NCBI GenBank assembly: GCA_949317995.1 | Contig: OX439048.1 | Coordinates: 25,115,495 to 25,179,494 of the forward strand | DNA: 64,000 nucleotides | From: Acholoe squamosa | Lineage: Eukaryota; Annelida; Polychaeta; Phyllodocida; Polynoidae | Reading direction: 5' to 3' | Shown: positions 1-10,479 of the stretch, in pieces | How the letters are laid out: the number at the start of each line of letters is the position of its first letter | Numbering within the stretch: the stretch's first letter is position 1 | The notes under the pieces: generated by a model | What the model was told of the DNA's origin: nothing | Database searches by the model: none | The model's input: only the letters and a program-made list of their open reading frames with translations | Program-made: the position numbers and the translations under genes

Positions 1-239
1 ATCTGTGTATGCATTCAGATTGTATGGTATTGACCATGCCCTGCTTTCTGCACACATTTGGCTTGTCCCCTTGTGACATGTAGAAATGTGAACAAATATG
101 GACGTATTCAATTCCGGCAATAGTAGAAACAGATGAATACTCCTTAGTAGGCTGGGACTGTTAAGCTTATATATAGGGAATGTCTGTCAATATAGGGCCT
201 ATGCCCTTTCTACGCAAGGTATCCCACCAGATAATACGT
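1..239. other. Edge sequence with no recognised feature
   Basis: I see no coding frame, RNA or repeat that I can support here. If the minus-strand candidate exon at 240-440 is real, this stretch is its 3' flank or an intron. Confidence 0.5.
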
Positions 240-440
240 TTACAGCTCTTTTCTTTGTTGAGACCGTGATACGCCATCAAGCCCCCCCCCCCCACCCAGG
301 AACACCATCAGTCCTCCCACATCATTGATCATGGGATAGTCTAATGGCGTCAGTTCCATCAGCTCTACATAATCCTCCCTGTCCATATTCATCAAGGTTC
401 CCTTAGATGAGCGAATCATGTCTTCATCCCCAATACCACC
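240..440 (-). CDS. Candidate coding exon, unknown protein
   Basis: On the minus strand an acceptor-like TTTGTAG ends just above position 440. It is followed by an open frame in phase 0 that runs to a TAA at 240-242. The product is 66 residues with a protein-like composition: an acidic, methionine-rich start (GGIGDEDMIRSSKGTLMNMD), then YVELMELTPLDYPMINDVGG, then a glycine run encoded by a poly-G tract. A weak donor (G/GTGGGG) at 295-296 would end the exon before the glycine run. I do not recognise the family. It could be a terminal exon of a minus-strand gene whose promoter lies near 1.7 kb or 14.8 kb, or a transposon relic. The splice sites and the frame are seen; exon status is inferred. 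Confidence 0.35.
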   Translation of the reverse strand, partial: GGIGDEDMIRSSKGTLMNMDREDYVELMELTPLDYPMINDVGGLMVFLGGGGGLDGVSRSQQRKEL

Positions 441-660
441 CTACAAACTGATGTTGGTGCTCCCCTTTTATCAGTCTGCCAATACCTGGTGCTCTAACCC
501 TCAACTACATCCAGACCACTCAGCCTCCGACTCCATCCCTACATCCGGTTACTGATGGCATGGGGTAGAGAGGAGAGAGGTATATGGGCACCTCAAGTAA
601 AAAGCTGTGTAAAACCAGTTCTTGCATTCATAAAGCCTTTTTCTTAGTTTCGTTCACTCA

Positions 661-855
661 TTAAATGTACTCTTTTCCTATATATTCCCCTACTCTCACC
701 GGAAGAGGAAGAAGGATCATGAGTTTCACTGTTCCCAGTGGCAATAATCTTTCACCGATCATTCTGGTCACTACCTTTTCTACACTCACTCTTGAGGCAA
801 GTACTTTGACAAAAAGATGTCTGACTACCCACATCTTTGCATTGAAATCACCAAA
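661..855 (-). pseudogene. Possible LINE endonuclease fragment
   Basis: A minus-strand open frame starts with GDFNAK, the signature of the APE-type endonuclease domain of non-LTR retrotransposons. It continues through basic and hydrophobic sequence including EKVVTRMIGERLLPLG and ends at a stop at 661-663. Stops lie immediately upstream of the GDFNA motif, so this is a fragment and not an intact domain. A good donor-like site (CCG/GTGAGA) at about 700 also allows reading it as a host exon. The motif is short, so the assignment is tentative. Confidence 0.35.
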
Positions 856-889
856 ATGTCAAATCATACACCATATCAGAGTGTCCTAG

Positions 890-1465
890 TCTATAAATAG
901 CTAGTAATATAAAGCAGAATTTACAAGAAGGACACACCCTTATGAAAGCAATCTTTATATTTTAATGCGAAACTTTAAGGGGCTCAGCCATCAACTCCCA
1001 GCCTCACAACCTAGTGTCTTTGAAGCAATCTCTAATAGAGCAAACCTCTCAAATGTAAAGGATCATCTGAGAAAGTGGTCACCCATCCTTCTCTGTAAGA
1101 GGATAACGAGAACATATGGGCGGATACAGTGAGCCAGTGTTGGCTGCTGGCAATGTGGACAGGAAATATTAGTATGAGATACCCTCCCTGTGTAAGACAC
1201 TTCTTAAGCACAGATGAACAGATGAAAGGGACTTTGCTTCCCATCGATAGTCTCTAATGAGACTGAGAAATGTGACGGAGAGTATGGGTTGGAGCCAAAG
1301 GCACTGAATAAATCAGGGGTTCCACTGTAAAAGTACAAGATCATTGCTTCTTTGTTTAAGCATTTGCCTCATTGAATTTTGTAAAGGGCAGGTAGCTATT
1401 TATGAATACTAAGTTCCCCATTCCAAACAAATTCAGTGAGATATTTTGCATATTACAGTATTACC
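890..1465. other. Unassigned noncoding stretch
   Basis: There is only a short minus-strand open frame at 1032-1244 without family features or convincing splice sites. I see no repeat structure here. Confidence 0.4.
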
Positions 1466-1470
1466 AGGTT

Positions 1471-1658
1471 ACATATAATGGTAAAGGTGAACAATGATGA
1501 GTTTTTGCCAACCGCTTGCCAACCGCTTCTTCACGAGAGGGTCTGGGCCGTTCCGCACGAGGCCGTTTGGCTGAGTGCTGAGCGGCCCAGACCTGCGAGT
1601 GAAGAAACAGGAGGCAAAATCTCATCAGAGTTTATCTTTACATTTATGTCAAGGTGTT
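1471..1658. repeat. Foldback element, about 190 bp
   Basis: Arms at about 1471-1550 and 1583-1658 are imperfect reverse complements. Matching blocks include GGTCTGGGCCG against CGGCCCAGACC, CTTCTTCAC against GTGAAGAA, TTTTTGCC against GGCAAAAT, and GATGAG against CTCATC. The loop of about 30 bases is GC-rich. It sits just above the minus-strand promoter candidate at 1731-1793, on its transcribed side. Confidence 0.65.
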
Positions 1659-1704
1659 TCCAGCCATAGATGTTCAATTTCTTACAAAATAAACCCAAAT
1701 TAAC

Positions 1705-1738
1705 CTGTCGTCAATGCAAAAATGATGACTGCCGCCAT
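1705..1738 (-). CDS. Candidate first coding exon (starts MAAVIIFALTT)
   Basis: Reading the minus strand, CAAGATGGCGGC gives an ATG at 1738-1736 followed by 11 codons (MAAVIIFALTT). A donor-like ACAG/GTTAAT follows, leaving phase 1. Without splicing the frame stops two codons later. AAGATGGCGGC is at once a YY1 site and a start-codon context, an arrangement common at animal housekeeping promoters. NRF1 and CRE sites lie upstream on the same strand. No next exon in the right phase was identified with confidence, and the exon at 240-440 begins in phase 0, so at least one more exon would be needed. The product is unknown. Confidence 0.3.
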
Positions 1739-1793
1739 CTTGAATGTTTACGTTTCGAAAAGGCTGCGCATGCGCGATGAACCTATGACGTCA
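1731..1793 (-). promoter_or_regulatory. Promoter-like cluster: YY1, NRF1 and CRE sites
   Basis: Within 63 bases lie GCCGCCATCTTG (YY1 site, 1731-1742), TGCGCATGCGCG (NRF1 site, from 1765) and the perfect palindrome TGACGTCA (CRE, 1786-1793). The stretch is CpG-rich in an otherwise AT-rich region. In the minus direction the order is CRE, NRF1, YY1/ATG, which is the usual layout of a TATA-less housekeeping promoter. Motif matches are seen directly; promoter activity is inferred. Confidence 0.55.
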
Positions 1794-1799
1794 TCGTGC

Positions 1800-4355
1800 A
1801 GAATTGGCGCAGGTTATTTCACGGCAGGGTGCAATACGCAGTCTCAGTGCTTTCTCTATTGAGCATCGATATTCACCTTGACATAAAACATAGTTATGCA
1901 GATCTAGAGACCACACCATGACACACATCTGCTCTTTTTAAATGGCGAATTTTCACCTCGGGATGCTTGAAAGATTCGACATATCTAACAACTAATGCGT
2001 GACTTCTGTAACCCTAATAAGGCCTTGCCATTTATTGCTCCTAATAACCTACATGTATTGGGTAGAATACATATGACCATTAATGGCAAAATCTTTGTAG
2101 GCATCACTACTAGCCATGCGCAGATATTCAGTGGAAGCCTACAGTCAGCATCGGTTTGTCACAAAAAGAACTACAAAGGGACATACGTTTTTTTTTCAGT
2201 TTGATTGACAAAACACATATATATGATTCACACCATATTGTTCACGTAATGGTTTCTACTATAGAATGCCCTACCTATGAGTAGGACACATTAAATAAAG
2301 ATGAGTTATCTGTCGTAGAGTTGGCGTGTAAAGTTACCATCATGTGTGCCGATAGTGATAGTTCTGACAGCACTGACATTACAATGAATCATGCTTTGAA
2401 GCTAATTGATATCTAATGCACCATTGTACGTAGGAAGGCCACTTAAGGTCAGCGTGACTTATCATGCTTTATTATTGTTCAATGGTCATCACAAACAAGG
2501 ATGAGGTAAACATCTATCCCAGCAATGGTTCCCGCATTCCAAGGTATGAACTAGAAGATTTCCTTAGCAGTATACAACTTGTAAACTCTCAAAGGTTCTA
2601 ATACATCTTCACTTTGGTTGTGATATTGAGCAAAGGCCAGTTGGTTGTAGGCCTATATACAGGGAACCTGTTGAAATTACAGGAACCATGCTCGGTACGT
2701 AGTTTAGGAGCAGCATGGAATGGGGAAATGAATGTCTGATATTTGTGGGCCCTAAACCCGTCGGACCATTAGGAAAGCCATGGGATAGACGATTTGCTAC
2801 AACGCACTGCCTTCACCCAGAAACAACTTAGAACTGAAATCAACTTGAAGGGTTAATGAGTGTGTTTGAAATGTATAACTGTACAACAGTAAAGTCCCAT
2901 TTCATTCTGCACACAGCATGATGCAGCCCTATCATCAAAAGTAACCAATGGTCACACGCTACAGATGGCAGGTCTATAGCTGCTCTAAGCTTACACACGT
3001 CTTACAGGGAGAGGGAAAACCATGAAGAATGGGACAAATTGAAATGGTGACGGCAGGGAGGGGCAGAATGGTGAGGGAGTAGGAGAGCAAGAGGGCAAAC
3101 AGAGAACTGTACACAAGGCTTACTGGGAAGTGAATTGGGGAAATGTTGTATAAATAGTAAGGGGCAATACCCAATGGAGCTCAGGGGTTTCCAATGCAAG
3201 TATAGCACCCCTCCAACCCCACTGACACCCCAAGTCTCAACGTCCAATACCCGCTAAGGCAAATATTTGCACGCATGCACATTGCCTCTAACAGAGCAAC
3301 TCGGTCAATCTGGGAGCCAAGCCTGGAGCTACTCCTGTCCCGTCAGAAGTGAGATCACCACTGCGGACTTCTGTAAAGGTTGAGTTGCCCGGGTTTGTTA
3401 GGAATTATCATGTTACTGTACTATGGTAAAATAAAACAAAAAAAACACTTCGATTAAATAGAGTCAAGGCCCTGTTCATGCTTTTACTCATAAAGTTAGA
3501 AGATACTTTGTTCATGTAAATGTATTTCAATCATCCTTTGGTAAAATTAATTGCAAGAATTAATTGTGACCGTTTAATAGAAATACCTATGTCTGCAGCA
3601 TCTCATAGATTCAATCACCTTGAAGGCTAACTCTTATTTGACCGTACTGCAGAATATTGGGTATGAGAAGAAAAGAAGAGCCAACCAACACCACATACCA
3701 CAGTGCCCTAACCTGAATGCACCCAGTCACCTGGCTGCAGTGTTCTTGTCCCAACAGGTTATATCAACTGCACAACCCCCTAAGGGAAGCATATCTCACG
3801 GACAGAGAACATCATAGAGCAAACAAGAACAATTCTCTGTGTTAGTGATTAAAAAAGTGGACCAAAGGACGTCTATTTGTCTTAGGGGCATACTGGAAGG
3901 GATATCTTTTAGCATTGCGGTGGGTTGTGTATTTGTGTGTTTTTTTTACGAATATATCTATGTTCAATAGATTGATTATTATTCTTAGTTTATGCCAATT
4001 TCCGATTTTCGGACAACTTTCGATTCCTCTCTTTTGAGAAGTGAAATATGTGGAATGGGGAAAGATCTTAATGCCATGCCATGTTGTTCTTTAAATTAAA
4101 GATCCCAAAGTATTTAAACAAGAACAAAATCATACTATATACGCCTACTATTGTAATTGTGTGCTCTGGTAATTTACACAGCCCCAAAAGCTAAGTATAG
4201 GGAGAGTTGGTGTTCAAGACTTAAATCATAGGTAGCGCTGCACCAGTGACCAGGGATTTGGCCTGATTTTGACACGATGACATCACAGGGCAGTAAACAA
4301 TTGTTTCTATCCAATGTATACCCCAGGGACTTGTTGATCACTGGCGCATGTGCTA
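1800..4355. other. Unassigned AT-rich noncoding stretch
   Basis: Open frames here are short, overlap on both strands and lack recognisable motifs or splice context. I see no tandem repeat or clear inverted repeat. It could be an intron or intergenic DNA. Confidence 0.4.
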
Positions 4356-4356
4356 T

Positions 4357-4605
4357 ATAGAGAGTGAGTGAGTGAGTAATGGTCGTTTAATGCCAAGCTG
4401 ACAGCTAAGGTCATATTCATGGCGGAAAAAGTATATTAGACATAACGTCACAAAGGAATACATGTGCCTGTGCCCGTGCATATGGACACCAGACATATGT
4501 AAGAAAGAGGGGACAGGAAAGAGGAGATTCAAGGAACGAATATGTGCCAGTGCCCGCGCATATGGACACCACCCACACTCAGAGAGGATAGAAAAGCAAG
4601 ACATA
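4357..4605. repeat. GTGA-repeat-headed dispersed repeat, possible SINE
   Basis: A (GAGT)n tract at about 4360-4376 leads into GTCGTTTAATGCCAAGCTGA and then CATATTCATGGCGG. Inside, a block of about 45 bases recurs in diverged form at about 4454-4497 and 4537-4572, sharing GTGCC, then CGCATATGGACACCA or GTGCATATGGACACCA. The GTGAGTGAGT head followed by a GCC...GGCGG segment recalls short dispersed repeats of some invertebrate genomes, but I cannot name a family. Confidence 0.35.
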
Positions 4606-4649
4606 GACCCCTTTTAAAGATGGCCTGGGGCTGGGGAGGCCCGGCTATA

Positions 4650-5310
4650 TAGAGAGTATTGTATTGAGAAGATTCAAGGAATATCTACACAGGAACATTC
4701 TCACTCATATCTTTACCCACTAAATGTCCTATCAATCGGGGGTAACTTAGGACATGTCTGCACCCATGACCTAACCCCACAGGCCGCTATACTATGCGAA
4801 CATTAGAGTGTGTAAGAGTCCACAGAGGCTGAGACATGTGATAAATGATGTATTAGGACAAGGAACATGTCCTGGAGACTGGTGATTTCCTGAAACACAG
4901 ATCCAAGAGGCCATAATTGGAGACATCCACCTGTAGTCAATTCCCTTTGAGAGCAGACATTTGCCTCTTTGACCTATTGGACGCCCTGTGGGCACTTGGC
5001 TGAAGAAACTCAAAGCTAAGAACAACGAAAAACTGTAGAGTCGCTAGAGTCCCATAAGTGGCTTGCATAAGATAAACAGGCCACGACAGATTGTCAGCTC
5101 TTGCACAGCGTCTCCATAGTTATTTGGGTGTTTTTCTTTCTGGCAATTAAACTTTCTGTAATAGCCCCTAATGTTGTCAAGATGAAAACTCTGTGGCGGG
5201 ACTAATAAGTTTAATGTGTCAAAAAGAATTTATATTGTGCTCTAAATGTGTTTTTTTTTCAGTGCAGTCCAAAGCAGCAGCCATAGCAGAGCTCACTTCA
5301 GCGCCGTAAA
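4650..5310. other. Unassigned noncoding stretch
   Basis: I see no supported gene, RNA or repeat. A minus-strand open frame at 4792-5025 lacks motifs. Confidence 0.4.
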
Positions 5311-5313
5311 GAC

Positions 5314-5549
5314 TAGGGTAACTCGCCCCTGACTCAACCACTATAGGCCGACCGACCATCCCACCCTATTCCAAGTTATTGTCACAGTAAATGAGATTTG
5401 TTCATGTCAAGTGTAGGGTATACATTCCCATTTTAGTTAACTGTGCAAAGCCAACTGGCTGTCACATACTATATGTTAGAAGTTAACCTTGGGTGGTCGA
5501 CTTTAGCTACCAACATGCCTAGTGGTCGAGTCAGGGGCGAGTTACCCTA
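5314..5549. mobile_element. MITE with 33-35 bp terminal inverted repeats
   Basis: The left end TAGGGTAACTCGCCCCTGAC is mirrored by GTCAGGGGCGAGTTACCCTA at the right end. The match continues inward to CCACTATAGG against CCTAGTGG. TA at both extremes would be the target duplication of a Tc1/mariner-like element. The interior holds repeated GGTCG and CGACC words but no transposase frame, so it is non-autonomous. Confidence 0.8.
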
Positions 5550-6599
5550 CAGCTATTTCAGAAAGAAAGTAGAGCACACACAATACACCCATTTCTGTCA
5601 GGTAAAATAATGGATGGCCTCATGTGATGTTGACACGAATGGTAACATTTCATGTATGACCTTGGACTACCTCATGTTCCGGTGGTAGGTTACCATTACA
5701 AATCACCCTGGCTGAAAGATAAGTGGATCAACAGGCAATTAGCATTAACATTACTAGGGGCCCTAATTAGTCGTTTTTACCTAGTATTATACTAGATCTA
5801 TTTCATACAGCCTAAAGAAATGAGGTGAGAAATCATTTTTTTTCGGGAGTCCATTTCACAATCATGCTATAGAATATCATGTAAATGAAAATGTTTAATG
5901 CAATGTTTGTGAAAGCCGCCTAGTTCGGTTTCCCAGCCTAAGGACCTATTAAAGAGAAGAGGAATCCGATGACCGTAACAGGAAGAAGAACAGTGTCAAT
6001 TTCAATTTCAGTTTAACTCCAACTTGAAAGAGAAATATCTGTTCTATATGCAATGTGTTGGTCGTTACAACATGTGTGGAACCAGAACAGATGCTCTGTG
6101 CCAGGGTTGTCATTGTGTCCATTCTGCTTGGCTGCTTGATTAATAAGATCTTCTTACTTTGAAATTCTTATTAGATCCCTCAAGTGGTTACCAAATGCAT
6201 TGTCAAGTCATTTGGTAACGATGGCTTTTGCTATGGTTTCCTATTTGATACTGATTCCCTTGCAGTGCTGTTAATACCAAGTGCTGACAATAAATTGTTC
6301 ATTCATCAGGACACATGCTCCGATATAAGCCTATATAAAAGTATAGCCCCCCCCCACCAACTGAGTCCCTTGCCCCTCACCCAACATAAAATTGCTTTCT
6401 AAGCCTCAGCTGTAAGCATACCACTCTCTAAACCAGGGCTTGTCAGAAGGCATATTATTGGGTGGCATTTATATTGCTCTGTATTATATAGGGTATAAAA
6501 GAGAGTGTTTTTAGGATGCCGTGCACTTTCGCATTGCCTTTTTGTTGAAGAGATCTACTACTATGGGTTTTATCTCTGGGACTCAAAGGGTTATATGCA
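5550..6599. other. Unassigned noncoding stretch
   Basis: I see no supported gene or repeat here. Short frames such as 6184-6402 carry no motif. Confidence 0.4.
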
Positions 6600-7855
6600 T
6601 ACCCGGACCAGAAGGCAGTATCTACTTCTCCTATCAGTGTCTACTGAGAATATGCTGATCAACAACTGCATATTGCAGTAGGTACTGCTGAAATACTTCT
6701 GAAACAGCTGACTCCACACTGCATTTTCAGTCTAGACTCAGTAGTGTACTGACTATCTACTGAATATGCACTGCATTTCAGACTAGAATCAGTAGTCTAC
6801 TGACTCTCAACTGAATGTTAATAGATTCCAGAAATTATAGACTCTGTGCAGCAGCATAGATGCAGTAGTCTACTGACCATCTACTGGTACGACTCTGTCC
6901 ATTCACGGATTATTTACCTGATGTTTCTAAGACAGTCCATAGTGTGAATGTCAGTATGGTTGTGAACAGCAATCAAAAGATTCAGTAATGTAATAATGAA
7001 ACTATCCAGTGTTTGTGGAGACAAGCATATTTCACCCCTTTGCATATGAATATATCTTATTCAGTGCCAGTAATGGAAACACATGGATGTCGGGGTGTAT
7101 GAAATTGAGGAATTACTCACTGACATTATATAGGGTACAAATATACTGAATCTTTTGGTCCCCATCATGACATATTTCTTTTTACATAGAATCCATGTAT
7201 CATTAATAATTGCAAAGTGCTTGTCTCATCACCTTAACATCAGTAAACCGAAAGGCATTATACTATAGCAGCACTCTATAGATATGTCTACTCATACCCT
7301 TTTGCTATAGTAAGAGTTACCCAGTTCTACTGAATCAATACTGCCCTAGCCCCCTCCTAAATGATTTGCATGCACTACTAGGAAGTAGTAAGCGCTCCAC
7401 ATAGCTGATGGGGTGGTGGCTCAGGGGGCTAATGCGTTGGTAGAGTAATCAGAAGATCCCAAGTTCAAATCCAGCAAGGACCACCTAGAGAAGCATTGGT
7501 AGTGCCAGTACTAGAACAGCGGCTGCTTCTTTTATGCTTCTACCTGCCCCCAGCAGTAGTTTTCAGTATGATCTACTGCTCAACTACCAGCATTAAATAA
7601 GTAGATACTGTTCAAATGCTGCCATCTAATTTACATAATTGGGACAACTGATTCAATACTGCTTGCATGCTGCTAATACTACTGTTCTACTACTGTACCA
7701 CTGCTGCACGTTTTGTGGTGCTGAGCAGTAGAATGACAGTAGATGCTGATACAATACTGTTTCTGATGCTGCTTTCACACTGAATCACTACTGTCACACC
7801 ACACTGTTTCCCAGCTGTTTTAGTGCTGCATTTCTACTGCATTTTGGTCCGGGTA
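6600..7855. mobile_element. Motif-filled foldback element (CAGTAG type), 1.26 kb
   Basis: The ends TACCCGGACCAGAA and TTTTGGTCCGGGTA are inverted repeats, with TA at each extreme. The interior, apart from a central block, is dense in CAGTAG/CTACTG words in both orientations, for example GTCTACTGAC, ATCTACTG and CAGTAGTCTACTGA. There is no open frame of transposase size. The centre carries a tRNA-like module (7409-7486). It is probably a non-autonomous DNA transposon whose subterminal motif has been amplified. Confidence 0.7.
7409..7486 (+). repeat. tRNA-like module (SINE head) inside the foldback
   Basis: GGTGGTGGCTCAGGGGGCTA resembles a Pol III A box in tRNA context, and AAGTTCAAATCC resembles a B box 40-50 bases later. 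The first bases (GGTGGT) can pair with the last (ACCACC), as in an acceptor stem. The B box is diverged from GGTTCAAATCC, so this is more likely a SINE head or tRNA pseudogene than a working tRNA. Confidence 0.5.
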
Positions 7856-9829
7856 TCTTCTGATGGAGGGACAAGGGACAAGATAGGACGAAACAGCTCT
7901 TTCCTGCATCGGCTTATCTTGACACTGGTAGCATTAATTTTCTATTCCGATTGCCCTACAGCCTATAAGGTCCTGTTCATATAAATACCACAAGCATAGG
8001 GGTACTCCACATTTGGGTTACTAAGCCATTGTGTTTAGTGGTTGTTGGGTCTTTATCCCTCAAAATGTCTTTATCCCTCAGATCAGTTACCCCAAACTGG
8101 AGTACCTTTTTTTTAGTTTGAAGAAAATTTATTGAGTCTCTCACAATTTACAGAATCGTGGTTAATGAAGCACACACTCAGGTTACAATCAATACTCATA
8201 TCAGATAAGCAAACACAATCTTACAATCTTGAAAAAAGAAATTACCATATCTTTTTCAAGGGATGATTTCCATCATATACCATCACATGGATATAAAGAT
8301 ATACAAACATATGGACAGGACAATGAATCATGAACTCAGTTGAAAGATGGTAAAATAATGGTAGACAGACAGGCGTAGGACACACAAGAGACTAAAGTTT
8401 TAACAGGGTAAAGATAGAGACAGTGATATCGATTACTGGTATGGCGATTTACAACATCTTTTGAACAGTTTAATGTGTTGGAAAGCTTCAATAGACACTT
8501 ATTTCTTATACATAATTTGAGGAAACATGGAAAGTCTTTGAGCACAGCACCTATGCTTAAAGACATCCACAGGTCTTTAACCCTCAAATACAACATTGAA
8601 GCACAAATGTCTTTATCCCTCGAAGACTATTTAGTGGAGCTGAGTAATAAAGCAGACCTGAAGATTGACCTGTCTTCATCCCTTAAATCATAGATACAGT
8701 GGCAATAAATCACAAACTGGGATAGTCAGCCAGTCTCTATCCCTCAAAATCTATATAATGGCCTTTAAGTGACACATGAGACATATTGATTAGTCTTTAT
8801 CCCTCAAAGCCATTATAGTGGGTTCATGTGGTTCATCAGACCGACATATTGGTTTATGTAACAAAGTAAACTGACATATTGACAGGTGTTTATCCCTCAA
8901 AGCCTATATATAGTTGCTTCAGGTATCATCTATGACTCAAACATGACATTACACTACAAATATCACTCTTTATCCCTCAAAGCCTATATAGTGGGTTCAT
9001 GTGCGTCATCAGAGCTACATATTGACCTTTTTCCCTCAAAGCCTACATAGTTGCTCCTGGTATCACATATGACTCAAATATGACATCAAGACCCAAATGT
9101 CTTTATCCATCAAAGCCTATATAATGGTTTTAGTCATATATAAAACCTGGTCTAAATATGACATCAAATAACAAATGACAAGCAGATTTCTAAGAGTTTT
9201 ATGTAAGAAAAAACTGAGCAAAAACATAGATATAAAGAGGGTATACCACTCCTGGGCTTCTCTAGGGGGGGGGGGGAAATGAGGAAGATTTCTAGGGCAA
9301 AACAACATTTCTTAGGGTTTAGGGGGTGTGCTTAACTTTTTTTTGGGGGGGGTTAGCATTTAAAAATCAATTTTCAGCACCGGTGCAATTATTATAATGA
9401 ATATGGTAAACTCCTACCTCTGCATTATAGTCCATGGCCCCTTTAGGATTAATTGTCAGTGAAAAAGTAGTTTGATGGTGGTGTTTTGGCTCACTTTAGT
9501 AGAGCGTAGTAACCACTTCATTATCTATATGTGTATACTACAAGGTTGGGAAATCTATGACTGGGTATGAATGGGCAATGACCGGGCATGAGAGAGCAAT
9601 ACTGGGCATGACTTAGTCTGTACCATAAAGTAACATATGTGTAGAGGCAAGGAGAAAGGGTGCTCTGTGCTAAAAGTCAACTTTAAAATTCAAATCATTA
9701 GCTTTACAGTGATACATAGCATGAGAAGATACTCCTGTTAGTTTTGGAGGAATGGCTTGCTAGATATGGGTAGGCGTGACCATTTCAAGAATGTTAATAA
9801 GCTCTATGTCTAATTGGTCATGAGATATA

Positions 9830-9862
9830 TAGCTAATTAGCATAATTTATGCTAATTAGCTA
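9830..9862. repeat. Perfect 14 bp stem palindrome
   Basis: TAGCTAATTAGCAT, a 5-base spacer, then its exact reverse complement ATGCTAATTAGCTA. It lies in the unique middle of the 8044-10472 foldback element. It could form a cruciform or hairpin and contains TAATTA homeodomain-type cores. Confidence 0.8.
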
Positions 9863-10185
9863 AATTTGTATAAATTTTTATTCTTTTGCCTATAACTTTT
9901 GATCTAAAAATGGTATTTTCATTCTGTTTTCGCCATAGTAAACCTTGTGGGATGTTCCTTCAAATGGAATCATTGATTTTCCTATTTAGAATGAAAATCA
10001 TGTTTCCATGGCAACAGAAATCAACAAAAATGCCTATTTTGGCCCAAAAACATTCTTTTTACATGCCAAATTTGGAACCTTTCCACCCAAAATAGAACGC
10101 TTTATCAAAAACCATTGAATTCTCCATAAAAAAAGTAGCCTATAACAGTTTTAGTCATATTTTTTCCTATTCTAGTCCATAGTGG

Positions 10186-10260
10186 TGCCCCCTGGTGGCT
10201 AAATCTGGTACTAAATCCCGCAGTAACTGTCCTTTCTGCTTGCTGGCTCACATATGTATT
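10186..10260 (+). repeat. Dispersed repeat tail with CTCF-like core, copy 1
   Basis: TGCCCCCTGGTGGC is a full match to the reverse CTCF core consensus YGCCMYCTRSTGG. It is followed by AAATC, ACTAAATCCC and later GGCTCACATATG. The same order recurs at 34293-34366 and 55169-55245, which defines a repeat family of about 75 bp. Confidence 0.6.
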
Positions 10261-10479
10261 CTTTATTGAGGCCATATCTAGGATTTGAGGGATAAAGACA
10301 GGTCAATCTTCAGGTCTGCTTTATTATCTAACACCACTGCATAGGCTTTGAGGGATAAAGACATTTGTGCTTTAAGTGCCATATTTGAGGGTTGAAGACC
10401 CTCGGATGTCTTTATCCCTCAAATCAGTGCTTGTTTGAGGGATAGAGACAATTTGAGGGATAAAGACCCAACTGTGGTC

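Larger units (their letters stand above)
8044..10472. mobile_element. Large motif-filled foldback (TTTATCCCTCAAA type), 2.4 kb
   Basis: The left end GTTGGGTCTTTATCCCTCAA is matched in reverse complement by TGAGGGATAAAGACCCAAC at the right end. GTGGT occurs one base outside each end (8038-8042 and 10474-10478), consistent with a 5 bp target duplication. About 11 copies of TTTATCCCTCAAA or close variants lie between 8050 and 9110 in plus orientation, many in subunits that also contain AGCCTATATAGTGG. About five lie in reverse between 10283 and 10460. A longer arm of about 120 bp near 8575-8695 mirrors 10283-10400, including AATAAAGCAGACCTGAAGAT. The middle (9.3-10.28 kb) is unique AT-rich DNA. 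No transposase is seen. Confidence 0.8.

Noticed and set aside
7409-7486. Functional tRNA gene
   Set aside because: The B box is diverged and no clear anticodon arm can be drawn; a SINE head is more likely.
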